Shown here: positions 1-7,072 of the stretch, piece by piece
Layout: each line of letters opens with the position of its first letter
How positions within the stretch are numbered: the first letter of the stretch is position 1
Assembly (NCBI GenBank): GCA_029218485.1
Contig: JAQXRK010000103.1
Span: 1-7,321 of the forward strand
DNA from: a bacterium
GTDB taxonomy: Bacteria; Bacillota; Clostridia; Christensenellales; CAG-138
Reading direction: 5' to 3'
Length of the DNA: 7,321 bases
The notes under the pieces: generated by a model
Database searches by the model: none
Seen by the model: only the letters and a program-made list of their open reading frames with translations
Told to the model about the DNA's origin: nothing
Made by a program: the position numbers and the translations under genes

Positions 1-663
1 CCCATGACGGATCCGATCATGATGCTGGTTCTCTGCTTTGGATTGGGCGTTCTGCACATTCTGTGCGGCCTCGGTCTGAAGATCAAGATGTCGTTTGCAA
101 GGGGAGACTGGCAAACGGCGGTCTTTGATAATCTCTCGTGGATTCTCATCATCGTCGGCTTTATCCTGTTTGCGGTGCCGATGGTTGCAGCTGGTCTGCC
201 CGCTGCAATCGGTACGGTCGGATTGGTCATGGTGATCGCCGGTGCGGCGATGATCCTGCTGTTCAAGGGGCGCGCGAAAAAGAATGTGTTCTCGAGAACG
301 GTCTCCGGCCTTGGCGAACTGTACCAGGTTACCAGCTATCTTTCCGACATCCTGTCCTATGCGCGCTTGTTTGCGCTCGGTATTGCAACCGGCGTCATCG
401 CCTCGGTATTCAACGACCTCTGCTCCATGCTGACCGGGTCGCCGTACATTCTCTTGAAGATTGTGGGCATTCTGATTGCCGTTGCGCTTCTGATCGCGCT
501 GCATTTGTTCAATCTCGCGATCAATACGCTGGGCGCGTTCGTCCACTGCGCGAGACTGCAGTATGTGGAGTTCTACGGGAAATTCTACGAAACCGGCGGC
601 GTCATGTTCAAGCCGCTTGGCTATAACACCAGGCATGTCCGTTTGACGGACAAAGCATCCTGA
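1..663 (+). CDS. ntpI: V-type ATPase subunit I (a subunit), C-terminal part, 5' truncated by window edge
   Basis: Membrane stator subunit that forms the ion half-channels against the K ring. Only about 220 C-terminal residues are present; full-length family members are around 640-660 residues. The reading frame is open to base 1 (the codon before the ATG at 4 is CCC), so that ATG is probably internal. Counting from it, hydrophobic segments lie near residues 6-26, 46-63, 66-87, 115-136 and 149-172. The signature helix YLSDILSYARLFALG carries Arg121, and the last helix has HCARLQYVEFYGKFYE with Arg184. These match the two conserved arginines (R573 and R629 in E. hirae NtpI) that face the ion-binding glutamate of K. 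The TGA stop is 44 bp before ntpK. A separately encoded short subunit I is a weak alternative, since the N-terminal stalk domain and the first membrane helices would be missing. Identification is very secure. Confidence 0.95.
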   Translation, partial: PMTDPIMMLVLCFGLGVLHILCGLGLKIKMSFARGDWQTAVFDNLSWILIIVGFILFAVPMVAAGLPAAIGTVGLVMVIAGAAMILLFKGRAKKNVFSRTVSGLGELYQVTSYLSDILSYARLFALGIATGVIASVFNDLCSMLTGSPYILLKIVGILIAVALLIALHLFNLAINTLGAFVHCARLQYVEFYGKFYETGGVMFKPLGYNTRHVRLTDKAS

Positions 664-691
664 TTATTGATAACAGTACATCACAATTTAT

Positions 692-698
692 AAGGAGG
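692..698 (+). promoter_or_regulatory. Strong ribosome-binding site of ntpK
   Basis: AAGGAGG lies 9 nt before the ATG at 708. It sits in a 44-nt spacer (664-707) that is much richer in A and T than the genes around it and shows no obvious hairpin, so the start should be very accessible. K is needed in more copies per enzyme than any other subunit (10 in E. hirae), which fits a strong, unstructured start site. The functional reading is inference. Confidence 0.85.
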
Positions 699-707
699 AT
701 TATTACA

Positions 708-1187
708 ATGGAAGTTCAATGGGGTATCGTTTTTGCAGCTCTTGGTGCGGCGCTCGCAGCTGGTCTGGCTGGTGCCGGCAGCGCGCTGGGCGTAGGCATT
801 GCGGGTCAGTCCGCAGCCGGCGTTGTTTCTGAGGATCCGGATCGTTTCGGTTCCTGCCTGCTTCTGCAGCTGCTGCCCGGTACGCAGGGCATCTACGGTC
901 TGCTGATCGCTTTCGTTATCGCAACCAAAGCGGGTCTGCTCTCCGGCGGTTCTGCGATTTCCGCAACCAATGGATTTGCGCTCCTGATGGCTTCGCTGCC
1001 CATCGCCATCGGCGGTCTCATCTCTGCAATCGCTCAGGGCAAGGTTGCGGCGAGCGGTATCAGCATGATTGCCAAAAAGCCGGAAGAGCAGGGCAAAGCG
1101 ATGCTGATGACCGTTATGGTTGAGACCTATGCGGTTCTGGCTCTTCTGATCTCTTTCCTGCTCGTCAATGGCGTCGTTGTCGGCTGA
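708..1187 (+). CDS. ntpK: V-type ATPase subunit K (rotor ring proteolipid, 16-kDa type, predicted Na+-binding)
   Basis: Forms the membrane rotor ring that carries the coupling ion. At 159 residues it has the doubled-hairpin size of E. hirae NtpK (about 156), with four membrane helices near residues 8-32, 50-75, 88-111 and 131-155. Helix 2 has LLPGTQGIYG and no carboxylate; helix 4 carries the ion-binding glutamate Glu139 in MVETYAVLALL, so there is one carboxylate per double hairpin. Leu56, Thr59, Gln60, Gln110 and Glu139 correspond to the Na+ ligands known in E. hirae (L61, T64, Q65, Q110, E139), which supports Na+ coupling. The start is fixed by AAGGAGG 9 nt upstream. The stop is 22 nt before the chosen ntpE start. 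Codons are somewhat richer in GGT, GCT and GTT than in neighbouring genes, as expected for a highly made protein. Family assignment is certain; the ion is inferred. Confidence 0.98.
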   Translation: MEVQWGIVFAALGAALAAGLAGAGSALGVGIAGQSAAGVVSEDPDRFGSCLLLQLLPGTQGIYGLLIAFVIATKAGLLSGGSAISATNGFALLMASLPIAIGGLISAIAQGKVAASGISMIAKKPEEQGKAMLMTVMVETYAVLALLISFLLVNGVVVG

Positions 1188-1194
1188 CCTGAAC

Positions 1195-1200
1195 GGGAGA
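1195..1200 (+). promoter_or_regulatory. Ribosome-binding site that decides the ntpE start
   Basis: GGGAGA lies 9 nt before the ATG at 1210. The earlier in-frame ATG at 1168 lies inside the end of ntpK and lacks a comparable site, and would add 14 residues not expected for this family. A further in-frame ATG at 1216 is also possible, with a 15-nt spacing. Confidence 0.65.
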
Positions 1201-1209
1201 ATAAAAGAG

Positions 1210-1791
1210 ATGGAAATGAACAAAACCGGCACGAATAAGCTGGCGGAGCGAATCTTGGCCGATGCGCGCAGCGCAGCGGAACAGACGCTTTCCGAAGCAA
1301 ATGCAGCCGCAAAGACGATTTCGGCCGATAACGTTCAGAAGCTCAACGCCATGCGAAAGGACTTTGAGCAGAAGCGGGAAGCAGCCGTGCAGAGCGTGCT
1401 CGACGGCAGTAGAACGCGCGCCTCGATCGATGGCAAAAAGGCAGCGTTGGAAAAGAAACGCGCCCTGATCGATTCCGTGTTTGCGAAGAGCTATGAAGCG
1501 CTTTGCGCGCTGAACGAGGATCAACGCGGCGAAATCTGCGCAAGATTGCTTGCGGCTGAGGCCGAGGGCGGCGAGACCGTTTTGCCGGCCAAGGCGGATC
1601 GGCAGCAGATTGCGGCCATTCTGTCAACTATGAACTCCGTCGATCTCACTCTCTCCGATCAGGATGCGCCCTTTGACGGCGGGTTCCTGTTGGTGGGGCG
1701 TGGGTATGAGAAGGATTGCTCGTTCCGGGCGGTTCTCTCGGCACTGCGCGATGCGGAAGAGACTGCGGTCGCAAACCTGTTATTCGATTGA
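1210..1791 (+). CDS. ntpE: V-type ATPase subunit E (peripheral stalk)
   Basis: Peripheral-stalk subunit that pairs with the G/H-type subunit and holds the A3B3 head against rotation. It has 193 residues from the chosen start (family about 190-200). Residues from about 10 to 90 are a long charged helix rich in Ala, Glu, Lys and Arg (LAERILADARSAAEQ and onward), the coiled coil that pairs with the G/H subunit. The C-terminal globular domain ends with DGGFLLVGRGYEKDCSFRAV and then LRDAEETAVANLLF, the typical close of subunit E, which caps the top of the head. The longer reading from ATG 1168 overlaps ntpK by 20 bp and is disfavoured by the ribosome-binding site. The coiled-coil partner is not in the window and should be encoded upstream of ntpI. 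No broken motif is seen. The sequence of E varies widely in the family, so position between K and C adds weight. Confidence 0.93.
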   Translation: MEMNKTGTNKLAERILADARSAAEQTLSEANAAAKTISADNVQKLNAMRKDFEQKREAAVQSVLDGSRTRASIDGKKAALEKKRALIDSVFAKSYEALCALNEDQRGEICARLLAAEAEGGETVLPAKADRQQIAAILSTMNSVDLTLSDQDAPFDGGFLLVGRGYEKDCSFRAVLSALRDAEETAVANLLFD

Positions 1792-1806
1792 TTTGGAGGA
1801 AGGCGA

Positions 1807-2799
1807 ATGCCACAACAAAGCGTTCCCTATGCATGCGCACGCATCAGTGCGCTATCAAAGGGGCTTTTGGATCAGCAAACGGTCAAGCGGATGGCGGAAG
1901 GCTCCCTGGAGGAGGCCATGCGAATCCTGCTGGACGTCCGTTATGGAAACATACCGGATGCGACGCCGGCTGACTGTGAGCGTATGATCGATAACGTTCG
2001 CATACAGACCGCCGCCGAAATCCGTGAACTCTCTCCAAAGCCCGCGATTACGGACCTGTTTTTGCTCCAGACCGATATCCAGAATCTCAAGGTTCTGATC
2101 AAAGCGCGCCTTCTGGGCGGTTTGTCAGGCGCAGAGCTGCAGGCGGGTGGCCTGATTGAGCGTGATACGCTCCTGCGCGCCGTAGCCGATCAGGATTATC
2201 GTTGCCTTCCGAAAGAAATTGCGGAGGCGCTGAACGCGCTGGAGCGGCAGCTGAAGGTTGAGGTTGCGCCTCAGAGCGTCAGCATCGCTCTGGACCGCGC
2301 ATATCTCCAGCATGCTTTACTGGTCGCAGAGCAGGAGAAGGACGCGTTTGCGACGACCTACTTCAAGGCCCTTTGCGATTTTGACAATGTGATTACATTT
2401 CTCCGGATGCGCGCAACCGGCGCTGCCCGTGAAGAACTCCGAAGGGTTTATCTGCCGAAGGGCGGTATCGGCCTGTCGGAGCTTCTGGCAGCCTATGAGC
2501 TGTCCGCCGACTCTCTCAATCATATCCTGATTGATAGCACGGCGCGCTCGGCCATTGCAGCAGGTCTGGCGGAAATGCAGCAGACGGGAAGCATCGGCGC
2601 TTTGGAGAAGCAGCGCGACAATTATTTGCTCACGCTGATCAGAAGCCATAAGTACGATATGTTTTCTATCTATCCGATTCTGGGGTATCTGCTCGCCAGA
2701 GATCGTGAAGCAAAGGCCGTTCGCCTGATAGTGACGGTCAAGCGCAATGGACTGGATGATTCGGTAATCCAAGAGAGGCTGTGTGAATTGTATGGCTAA
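1807..2799 (+). CDS. ntpC: V-type ATPase subunit C (d-type, rotor funnel)
   Basis: All-helical funnel-shaped protein on top of the K ring that joins the D-F axle to the ring. Its 330 residues match the usual length (about 320-335). The N-terminus (YACARISALSKGLLDQQTVK) and the following SLEEAMRILLD are typical of the family, whose fold is three similar helical bundles. The later segment DFDNVITFLRMRATG (about 195-209) resembles the conserved region in which each bundle begins again (D..N..T.LR.R). No membrane segment is seen, as expected for a cytoplasmic subunit. GGAGGA at 1795-1800 is 6 nt before the ATG, and the gap to ntpE is 15 bp. The 3' end overlaps the ntpF start by 8 bp, suggesting coupled translation of two parts of the same rotor. 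Confidence 0.95.
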   Translation: MPQQSVPYACARISALSKGLLDQQTVKRMAEGSLEEAMRILLDVRYGNIPDATPADCERMIDNVRIQTAAEIRELSPKPAITDLFLLQTDIQNLKVLIKARLLGGLSGAELQAGGLIERDTLLRAVADQDYRCLPKEIAEALNALERQLKVEVAPQSVSIALDRAYLQHALLVAEQEKDAFATTYFKALCDFDNVITFLRMRATGAAREELRRVYLPKGGIGLSELLAAYELSADSLNHILIDSTARSAIAAGLAEMQQTGSIGALEKQRDNYLLTLIRSHKYDMFSIYPILGYLLARDREAKAVRLIVTVKRNGLDDSVIQERLCELYG

Positions 2800-3109
2800 A
2801 ATGGGTGTCGTTGGAGATAAGGATTCCGTCATGCTGTTTAAAGCCGTCGGTCTGGATGTATTCTTTGAAGACGATGGCGAGCAGGCAAACCGCCGTATTC
2901 ATCGGCTTGCGCGCGAGGGCTATGCCGTGATCTTCGTGACCGAACGTCTGTACGGCGCATGCTCGGAAGTGATTCATGAGTACAGCGCAGCCGCATACCC
3001 GGCCATTATTCCGATTCCCGACAACCACGGTTCGGAAGGAATCGGACTTCAGGCGCTCAAGCAGAACGTCGAAAAAGCGGTCGGCGTTGACATTCTATTC
3101 AATAACTAA
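2792..3109 (+). CDS. ntpF: V-type ATPase subunit F (central rotor)
   Basis: Small soluble rotor subunit that binds D and helps to form the central axle. From the ATG at 2792 it has 105 residues (E. hirae homologue, there called NtpG, about 103). It starts MAKMGVVGDKDSV, the family's opening strand and GDKDSV loop (residues 8-13), and continues with GYAVIFVTE, PAIIPIP, GSEGIG and VEKAVG, matching the family in order. An in-frame GTG at 2783 would add only three residues (MNC). It sits just 4 nt after GAGAGG (2773-2778), while the ATG at 2792 has a 13-nt spacing. The ATG is chosen because its N-terminus aligns with the known homologue. The start overlaps ntpC by 8 bp. Product is very secure; the exact start is less so. 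Confidence 0.93.
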   Translation: MAKMGVVGDKDSVMLFKAVGLDVFFEDDGEQANRRIHRLAREGYAVIFVTERLYGACSEVIHEYSAAAYPAIIPIPDNHGSEGIGLQALKQNVEKAVGVDILFNN

Positions 3110-3127
3110 GGGAAGGGCGAAGAACTT

Positions 3128-4897
3128 ATGCAAGGTACAATTATTAAAGTATCGGGCCCCCTCATCGTTGCGGGCGGCATGGCGGATGTACAGATGTACG
3201 ACGTGGTGCGCGTTTCCGAAAAACATTTGATTGGAGAGGTCATCGAACTGCGCGGCGATCGCGCATCCATACAGGTATATGAGGAGACGGGCGGAATCGG
3301 CCCCGGTGAGCCGGTTGTTTCCACCGGCGCGCCCCTCTCGGTGGAGCTGGCACCCGGTCTGATTGAGTCGATCTATGACGGCATTCAGCGCCCGCTGGAC
3401 GTTGTGCGCAAACAGGCCGGCGACCGCATTACGCGCGGTATTATCGTCGATGCGCTCGACCACGAAAAGCTCTGGGACTTTGTTCCGGTCGCTAAAGTTG
3501 GCGATGTGCTGACGGGCGGCGATGTGCTCGGAACCGTTCAGGAGACGGAGGCTGTCCTTCACAAGATCATGGTGCCTCCGGGCGTTTCCGGCACGCTGAG
3601 CTGGATTCATTCGGGCGAGGCGAACATCGTGCAGCCGATTGCCCGCTTGGAAAAGGATGGGGAGACCATCGAATTGCCGATGCTTCAGAAATGGCCCGTA
3701 CGCCGTGGTCGTCCCTATGCCGAGAAGATCGCACCGACCGAGCCGATGATTACCGGACAGCGCGTTATCGATACGCTGTTCCCGGTCGCAAAGGGCGGTG
3801 TAGCGGCCGTGCCCGGCCCGTTCGGCAGCGGCAAAACGGTCGTGCAGCACCAGCTCGCCAAGTGGGCGGACGCGGACATCATCGTCTATGTCGGCTGCGG
3901 TGAGCGCGGCAATGAGATGACGGACGTGCTGATGGAGTTCCCGGAGCTGAAGGATCCGCGCACCGGACTGTCGCTGATGAAGCGTACGGTGCTGATCGCA
4001 AATACGTCCGATATGCCCGTTGCGGCACGCGAGGCGTCCATTTATACGGGCATCACAATCGCTGAGTATTTCCGCGATATGGGGTATAAGGTCGCGATCA
4101 TGGCGGACTCCACATCCCGTTGGGCGGAAGCGCTGCGCGAGATGTCCGGCCGACTCGAGGAGATGCCCGGCGAGGAAGGCTATCCCGCATATCTTTCCAG
4201 CCGCTTGGCCGAGTTCTATGAGCGTGCCGGCGTCGTCAAAACGCTTGGCAGCGATGGCCGAACCGGAGCGGTTTCCGCAATCGGAGCGGTTTCGCCTCCG
4301 GGCGGCGATATCTCTGAGCCGGTCTCGCAGGCAACGCTGCGCATTGTGAAGGTGTACTGGGGACTTTCGAGCAAGCTGGCCTATGCACGCCACTTCCCGG
4401 CAATCGACTGGCTGCAGTCGTACTCCCTCTATCTGGATCGCCTCGAGAGCTGGTACAATGAGAACGTCTCTCCGGAATGGTCGAACCTCGTGCAGCAGAC
4501 GATGAACCTGCTCCAGCAGGAGAGCGAGCTGGATGAGATCGTGCGTCTGGTCGGTATCGACGCGCTGTCGTATCGGGATCGCATGACGCTGGAAGCAACG
4601 CGTTCCATCCGTGAGGACTATCTGCATCAGAACGCATTCCATGAGGTGGACACCTACACTTCGCCACACAAGCAGTATCTCATGCTCAAAGCCATTCTTT
4701 TGAACTATGAAAAGAGCATCGATGCGCTTGCTGCGGATGCGTCGTTCAACAAGCTCATTCAGCTGCCCGTGCGGGAGCGCATTGGCCGACTGAAATATGT
4801 GCCGGAGGATGCGGTGCAGGCCGAGTATGATTCTATTCTTGCCGATATGAATGCACAGATCGGTGCGTTGATCGAGGGAGGGCAGCAGGATGCGTAA
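3128..4897 (+). CDS. ntpA: V-type ATPase catalytic subunit A
   Basis: Catalytic ATP-binding subunit of the A3B3 head. Its 589 residues agree with the family (about 580-595). The N-terminal beta barrel covers about residues 1-70. The insertion found in A but not in B or F1-beta (the bulge domain) lies at about 115-190. The P-loop GPFGSGKT is at 230-237 with Lys236 and Thr237; the catalytic glutamate is Glu259 in GCGERGNEMTD; the Walker B aspartate is Asp327 in VAIMADSTSRWAEALRE. The C-terminal helical domain follows from about 440. All catalytic residues are present, so the enzyme should be active. AAGGG at 3113-3117 is 10 nt before the ATG. The gene starts 18 bp after ntpF and its end overlaps ntpB by 8 bp. 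F1-beta and the flagellar export ATPase are excluded by the bulge domain and the neighbours. Confidence 0.99.
   Translation: MQGTIIKVSGPLIVAGGMADVQMYDVVRVSEKHLIGEVIELRGDRASIQVYEETGGIGPGEPVVSTGAPLSVELAPGLIESIYDGIQRPLDVVRKQAGDRITRGIIVDALDHEKLWDFVPVAKVGDVLTGGDVLGTVQETEAVLHKIMVPPGVSGTLSWIHSGEANIVQPIARLEKDGETIELPMLQKWPVRRGRPYAEKIAPTEPMITGQRVIDTLFPVAKGGVAAVPGPFGSGKTVVQHQLAKWADADIIVYVGCGERGNEMTDVLMEFPELKDPRTGLSLMKRTVLIANTSDMPVAAREASIYTGITIAEYFRDMGYKVAIMADSTSRWAEALREMSGRLEEMPGEEGYPAYLSSRLAEFYERAGVVKTLGSDGRTGAVSAIGAVSPPGGDISEPVSQATLRIVKVYWGLSSKLAYARHFPAIDWLQSYSLYLDRLESWYNENVSPEWSNLVQQTMNLLQQESELDEIVRLVGIDALSYRDRMTLEATRSIREDYLHQNAFHEVDTYTSPHKQYLMLKAILLNYEKSIDALAADASFNKLIQLPVRERIGRLKYVPEDAVQAEYDSILADMNAQIGALIEGGQQDA
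4876..4881 (+). promoter_or_regulatory. Ribosome-binding site of ntpB inside the end of ntpA
   Basis: GGGAGG lies 8 nt before the ATG at 4890 and within the last codons of ntpA. Ribosomes ending on ntpA would therefore stop right at the ntpB start, which suits two subunits needed in equal numbers. Confidence 0.75.
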
Positions 4898-6266
4898 AGA
4901 ATACCGTACCATTAAAGAGGTCGTCGGACCGCTGATGCTCGTCGAGGATGTTTCCGGCGTCAAGTATGACGAGCTGGTCGAGATTGAGCAGGCGGATGGA
5001 ACGATCCGCCGCGGTCGCGTGCTCGAGGTTAACGGCGATAAGGCGCTTTTGCAGCTGTTTGAGGGTTCACAGGGCCTTCGTATCAGCGATTCCAAGGCGC
5101 GCTTCCTGGGCAAATCCATCGAGCTCGATGTTGCGCCCGATATGCTCGGCCGCGTCTTCGACGGCATGGGCAAACCCATGGATGATGGCCCGGCGCTGAT
5201 CGCCGAAAAGCATCTGGATATCAATGGCACGCCCATGAATCCGACCGCCCGCGACTATCCGTCGGAGTTTATTCAAACGGGTATCTCTGCCATTGACGGC
5301 TTGAACACGCTCGTTCGCGGTCAGAAGCTGCCGGTGTTCTCCGGCTCCGGTCTGCCGCATGCCAATCTGGCTGCGCAGATTGCGCGTCAGGCCCGCGTGC
5401 TCGGCACGGACGAGAAATTCGCCGTTGTGTTTGCAGCGGTCGGTATTACGTTTGAAGAAGCGGATTTCTTTATCAGCGATTTCCGCAAAACGGGCGCCAT
5501 TGAGCGCACGGTAACGTTCATCAACCTCGCAAACGACCCGGCCATCGAGCGCATTGCAACGCCGCGCATGGCGATTACCGCGGCGGAATATCTGGCCTAT
5601 GATCTCGGCATGCACGTGCTAGTCATCATCACGGATATCACCAACTATGCGGAAGCGCTGCGCGAGGTGTCCGCCGCGCGCAAAGAGGTTCCCGGACGCC
5701 GTGGATATCCGGGCTATATGTATACCGACCTTGCGACGATGTACGAGCGTGCCGGACGCATTCGGGACAACAGCGGTTCCATTACCATGATCCCGATCCT
5801 CTCGATGCCTGAGGACGATGTTACGCACCCGATTCCCGACCTTACCGGGTACATCACCGAGGGGCAGATCATCCTCTCCCGCGAGCTGCACCGCAAGGGT
5901 CTGACTCCGCCCATCAACGTGCTGCCCTCGCTGTCCCGATTGAAGGACAAGGGCATCGGCAAGGGCAAAACGCGCGAGGATCATGCCGATACCATGAACC
6001 AGCTCTTCGCAGCGTACTCCCGCGGTCGTGACGCCAAGGAGCTTGCCGTCATACTGGGCGATGCCGCTCTGTCCGATACCGACAAGCTGTATGCCAAGTT
6101 TGCCGATGCGTTCGAACAGGAATATGTATCTCAGGGATACTATACCAATCGGAGCATTGAGGAGACGCTGGACCTTGGCTGGAAGCTGCTGTCCATCCTG
6201 CCGAAATCCGAACTCAAGCGTATTCGCGATAGCTATATCGAAAAATACTATCCTGAGGAGGCGTAA
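4890..6266 (+). CDS. ntpB: V-type ATPase subunit B (non-catalytic head subunit)
   Basis: Alternates with A in the head and supplies the arginine finger to the catalytic site. Its 458 residues equal the length of E. hirae NtpB. The place of the P-loop holds FSGSGLPHANLA (about 150-161), which lacks the GK(T/S) core, as usual for B. Arg350 in PSLSRLKDKGIGKGKTRED occupies the same number as the arginine finger R350 of E. hirae NtpB. Other typical stretches are TDITNYAEALREVSAARKEV, PGRRGYPGYMYTDLATMYER and, near the end, GYYTNRSIEETLDLGWKLL. The ATG overlaps the ntpA stop by 8 bp and has GGGAGG 8 nt upstream. Nothing is missing or frameshifted. F1-alpha is excluded by the degenerate P-loop and by the neighbours. 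Confidence 0.99.
   Translation: MRKEYRTIKEVVGPLMLVEDVSGVKYDELVEIEQADGTIRRGRVLEVNGDKALLQLFEGSQGLRISDSKARFLGKSIELDVAPDMLGRVFDGMGKPMDDGPALIAEKHLDINGTPMNPTARDYPSEFIQTGISAIDGLNTLVRGQKLPVFSGSGLPHANLAAQIARQARVLGTDEKFAVVFAAVGITFEEADFFISDFRKTGAIERTVTFINLANDPAIERIATPRMAITAAEYLAYDLGMHVLVIITDITNYAEALREVSAARKEVPGRRGYPGYMYTDLATMYERAGRIRDNSGSITMIPILSMPEDDVTHPIPDLTGYITEGQIILSRELHRKGLTPPINVLPSLSRLKDKGIGKGKTREDHADTMNQLFAAYSRGRDAKELAVILGDAALSDTDKLYAKFADAFEQEYVSQGYYTNRSIEETLDLGWKLLSILPKSELKRIRDSYIEKYYPEEA
6255..6261 (+). promoter_or_regulatory. Ribosome-binding site supporting a GTG start for ntpD
   Basis: GAGGAGG lies 8 nt before the GTG at 6270 and overlaps the end of ntpB. The next in-frame ATG (6300) has no such site, so the GTG is the likely start. 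Confidence 0.85.
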
Positions 6267-6269
6267 GCC

Positions 6270-6899
6270 GTGGCGGCCATTCAAGCAAAGCCGACCCGCA
6301 TGGAACTCAGCAACCTGAAGAAACGCAGACAGGTTGCCGTTCGCGGGCACAAAATGATGAAGGACAAACGCGACGAACTGGTGCGGCGCTTCATCGTCTA
6401 TGCGCGCCGCAACAAGGAACTGCGTGACGAAGTGGAGCAGAAATTATCCGCTGCCATGCGTTCGTTCGTGCTTGCCCGTGCATCGATGAGCAGCGCCGAA
6501 ATTGAAGAGGCGCTGATGTACCCGGCACGGGCCGCTTCCGTGTACGCGCAGACCACATCCGTGCTTTCCATTCCGGTGCCGAAGCTGGCTATGGAAACGC
6601 AGGAGGGGTATTCCTACCCGTACGGTTATGCGACAACGAGCGCCGAGCTGGATGCGGCGGTTCAGCAACTGGCAGAATCTCTGCCGCTGCTTTTGGAACT
6701 GGCGGAGGTGGAGAAGGCGTGCAGTCGCCTGGCGGACGAGATCGAAAAGACACGTCGCCGCGTCAATGCCCTTGAGTATGTCATGATTCCGCAGTTCAAT
6801 GAAACGATTCGCAGCATCCAGATGAAGCTCGAGGAGAACGACCGGCAAAATACAACGCGTTTGATGAAGACCAAGGAGATGCTCCAGGCCGATCGCTGA
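6270..6899 (+). CDS. ntpD: V-type ATPase subunit D (central rotor axle)
   Basis: Forms the coiled-coil axle that turns inside A3B3, with F bound to its side and C below. Its 209 residues match the family (about 205-215). The N-terminal helix has PTRMELSNLKKRRQVAVRGH followed by KMMKDKRDEL; the C-terminal helix has IEKTRRRVNALEYVMIPQF and later MKLEEND. These are the two long strands of the axle, with a variable middle part (about 75-145) that is more hydrophobic and turn-rich. The start is GTG, chosen because it has GAGGAGG 8 nt upstream and because the peptide before PTRMEL is present in the E. hirae protein; starting at the ATG 6300 would cut into this conserved motif. The gap from ntpB is 3 bp. 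It is the last gene of the operon, with a terminator 38 bp beyond its stop; no ntpJ (Na+/K+ transport) gene follows, unlike in E. hirae. Confidence 0.96.
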   Translation: MAAIQAKPTRMELSNLKKRRQVAVRGHKMMKDKRDELVRRFIVYARRNKELRDEVEQKLSAAMRSFVLARASMSSAEIEEALMYPARAASVYAQTTSVLSIPVPKLAMETQEGYSYPYGYATTSAELDAAVQQLAESLPLLLELAEVEKACSRLADEIEKTRRRVNALEYVMIPQFNETIRSIQMKLEENDRQNTTRLMKTKEMLQADR

Positions 6900-6936
6900 T
6901 GCGAGCGCAGGGCATCAGGACATTTCAAACGAACAA

Positions 6937-6979
6937 GAAGACGAGCCGTACCGCTTTTTCAACGGTACGGTTTGTTTTT
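6937..6979 (+). terminator. Rho-independent terminator of the ntp operon
   Basis: CCGTACCG (6946-6953) pairs perfectly with CGGTACGG (6963-6970) across a 9-nt loop (CTTTTTCAA). The stem can extend outward to 6937/6979 with A-T, C-G and G-T pairs, because the T-rich tail (TTTGTTTTT, 6971-6979) is partly complementary to the A/G-rich upstream flank. The 8 GC-rich pairs followed by the T-run are a standard intrinsic terminator. It should separate the ATPase transcript from ffs. Confidence 0.92.
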
Positions 6980-7072
6980 GCAGATGATTTGCCGGTCTTC
7001 GGTCCAGCTGCGCAGGACTTCAGACGCAGCGAAGTCACTCATATTGTACTGGCTTTCGGGCGAGCAAACCGC
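6980..7072. other. Noncoding spacer between terminator and ffs promoter
   Basis: No convincing gene is seen. A 68-codon frame crosses it, but that frame also covers the terminator and the promoter, has no ribosome-binding site and resembles nothing recognised. The spacer holds two interlocked 6-bp inverted repeats (7007-7036) and one TTGTAC motif (7044-7049). Confidence 0.6.

Noticed and set aside
4..663. Subunit I read as a complete 219-residue gene starting at ATG 4
   Set aside because: The frame is open to base 1 and the family needs its N-terminal stalk domain and first membrane helices; truncation by the window edge explains it better.
1168..1209. Upstream ATG extending subunit E by 14 residues
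   Set aside because: It lies inside the ntpK coding end without a good ribosome-binding site; GGGAGA before 1210 supports the shorter protein.
681..1232. 183-codon minus-strand frame opposite ntpK
   Set aside because: Shadow of the alanine/glycine-rich ntpK gene, with no start signal.
2317..2832. 171-codon minus-strand frame opposite ntpC
   Set aside because: Antisense shadow of ntpC with no ribosome-binding site or domain; the sense gene is conserved along its full length.
3095..5236. A 713-codon open frame on the minus strand opposite ntpA and the start of ntpB
   Set aside because: It lies fully opposite clear catalytic and regulatory ATPase genes, its product is rich in Arg, His and Leu with no recognisable domain, and it reflects the codon bias of the sense genes in a fairly GC-rich sequence.
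5619..6350. 243-codon minus-strand frame opposite ntpB and ntpD
   Set aside because: It covers the ntpB-ntpD junction and both conserved sense genes; low-complexity composition and no recognisable domain.
6980..7072. Possible tRNA or riboswitch in the spacer
   Set aside because: No cloverleaf, no TTCGA-type T-loop and no recognised aptamer core; it is also too short for most riboswitches and precedes an RNA gene.
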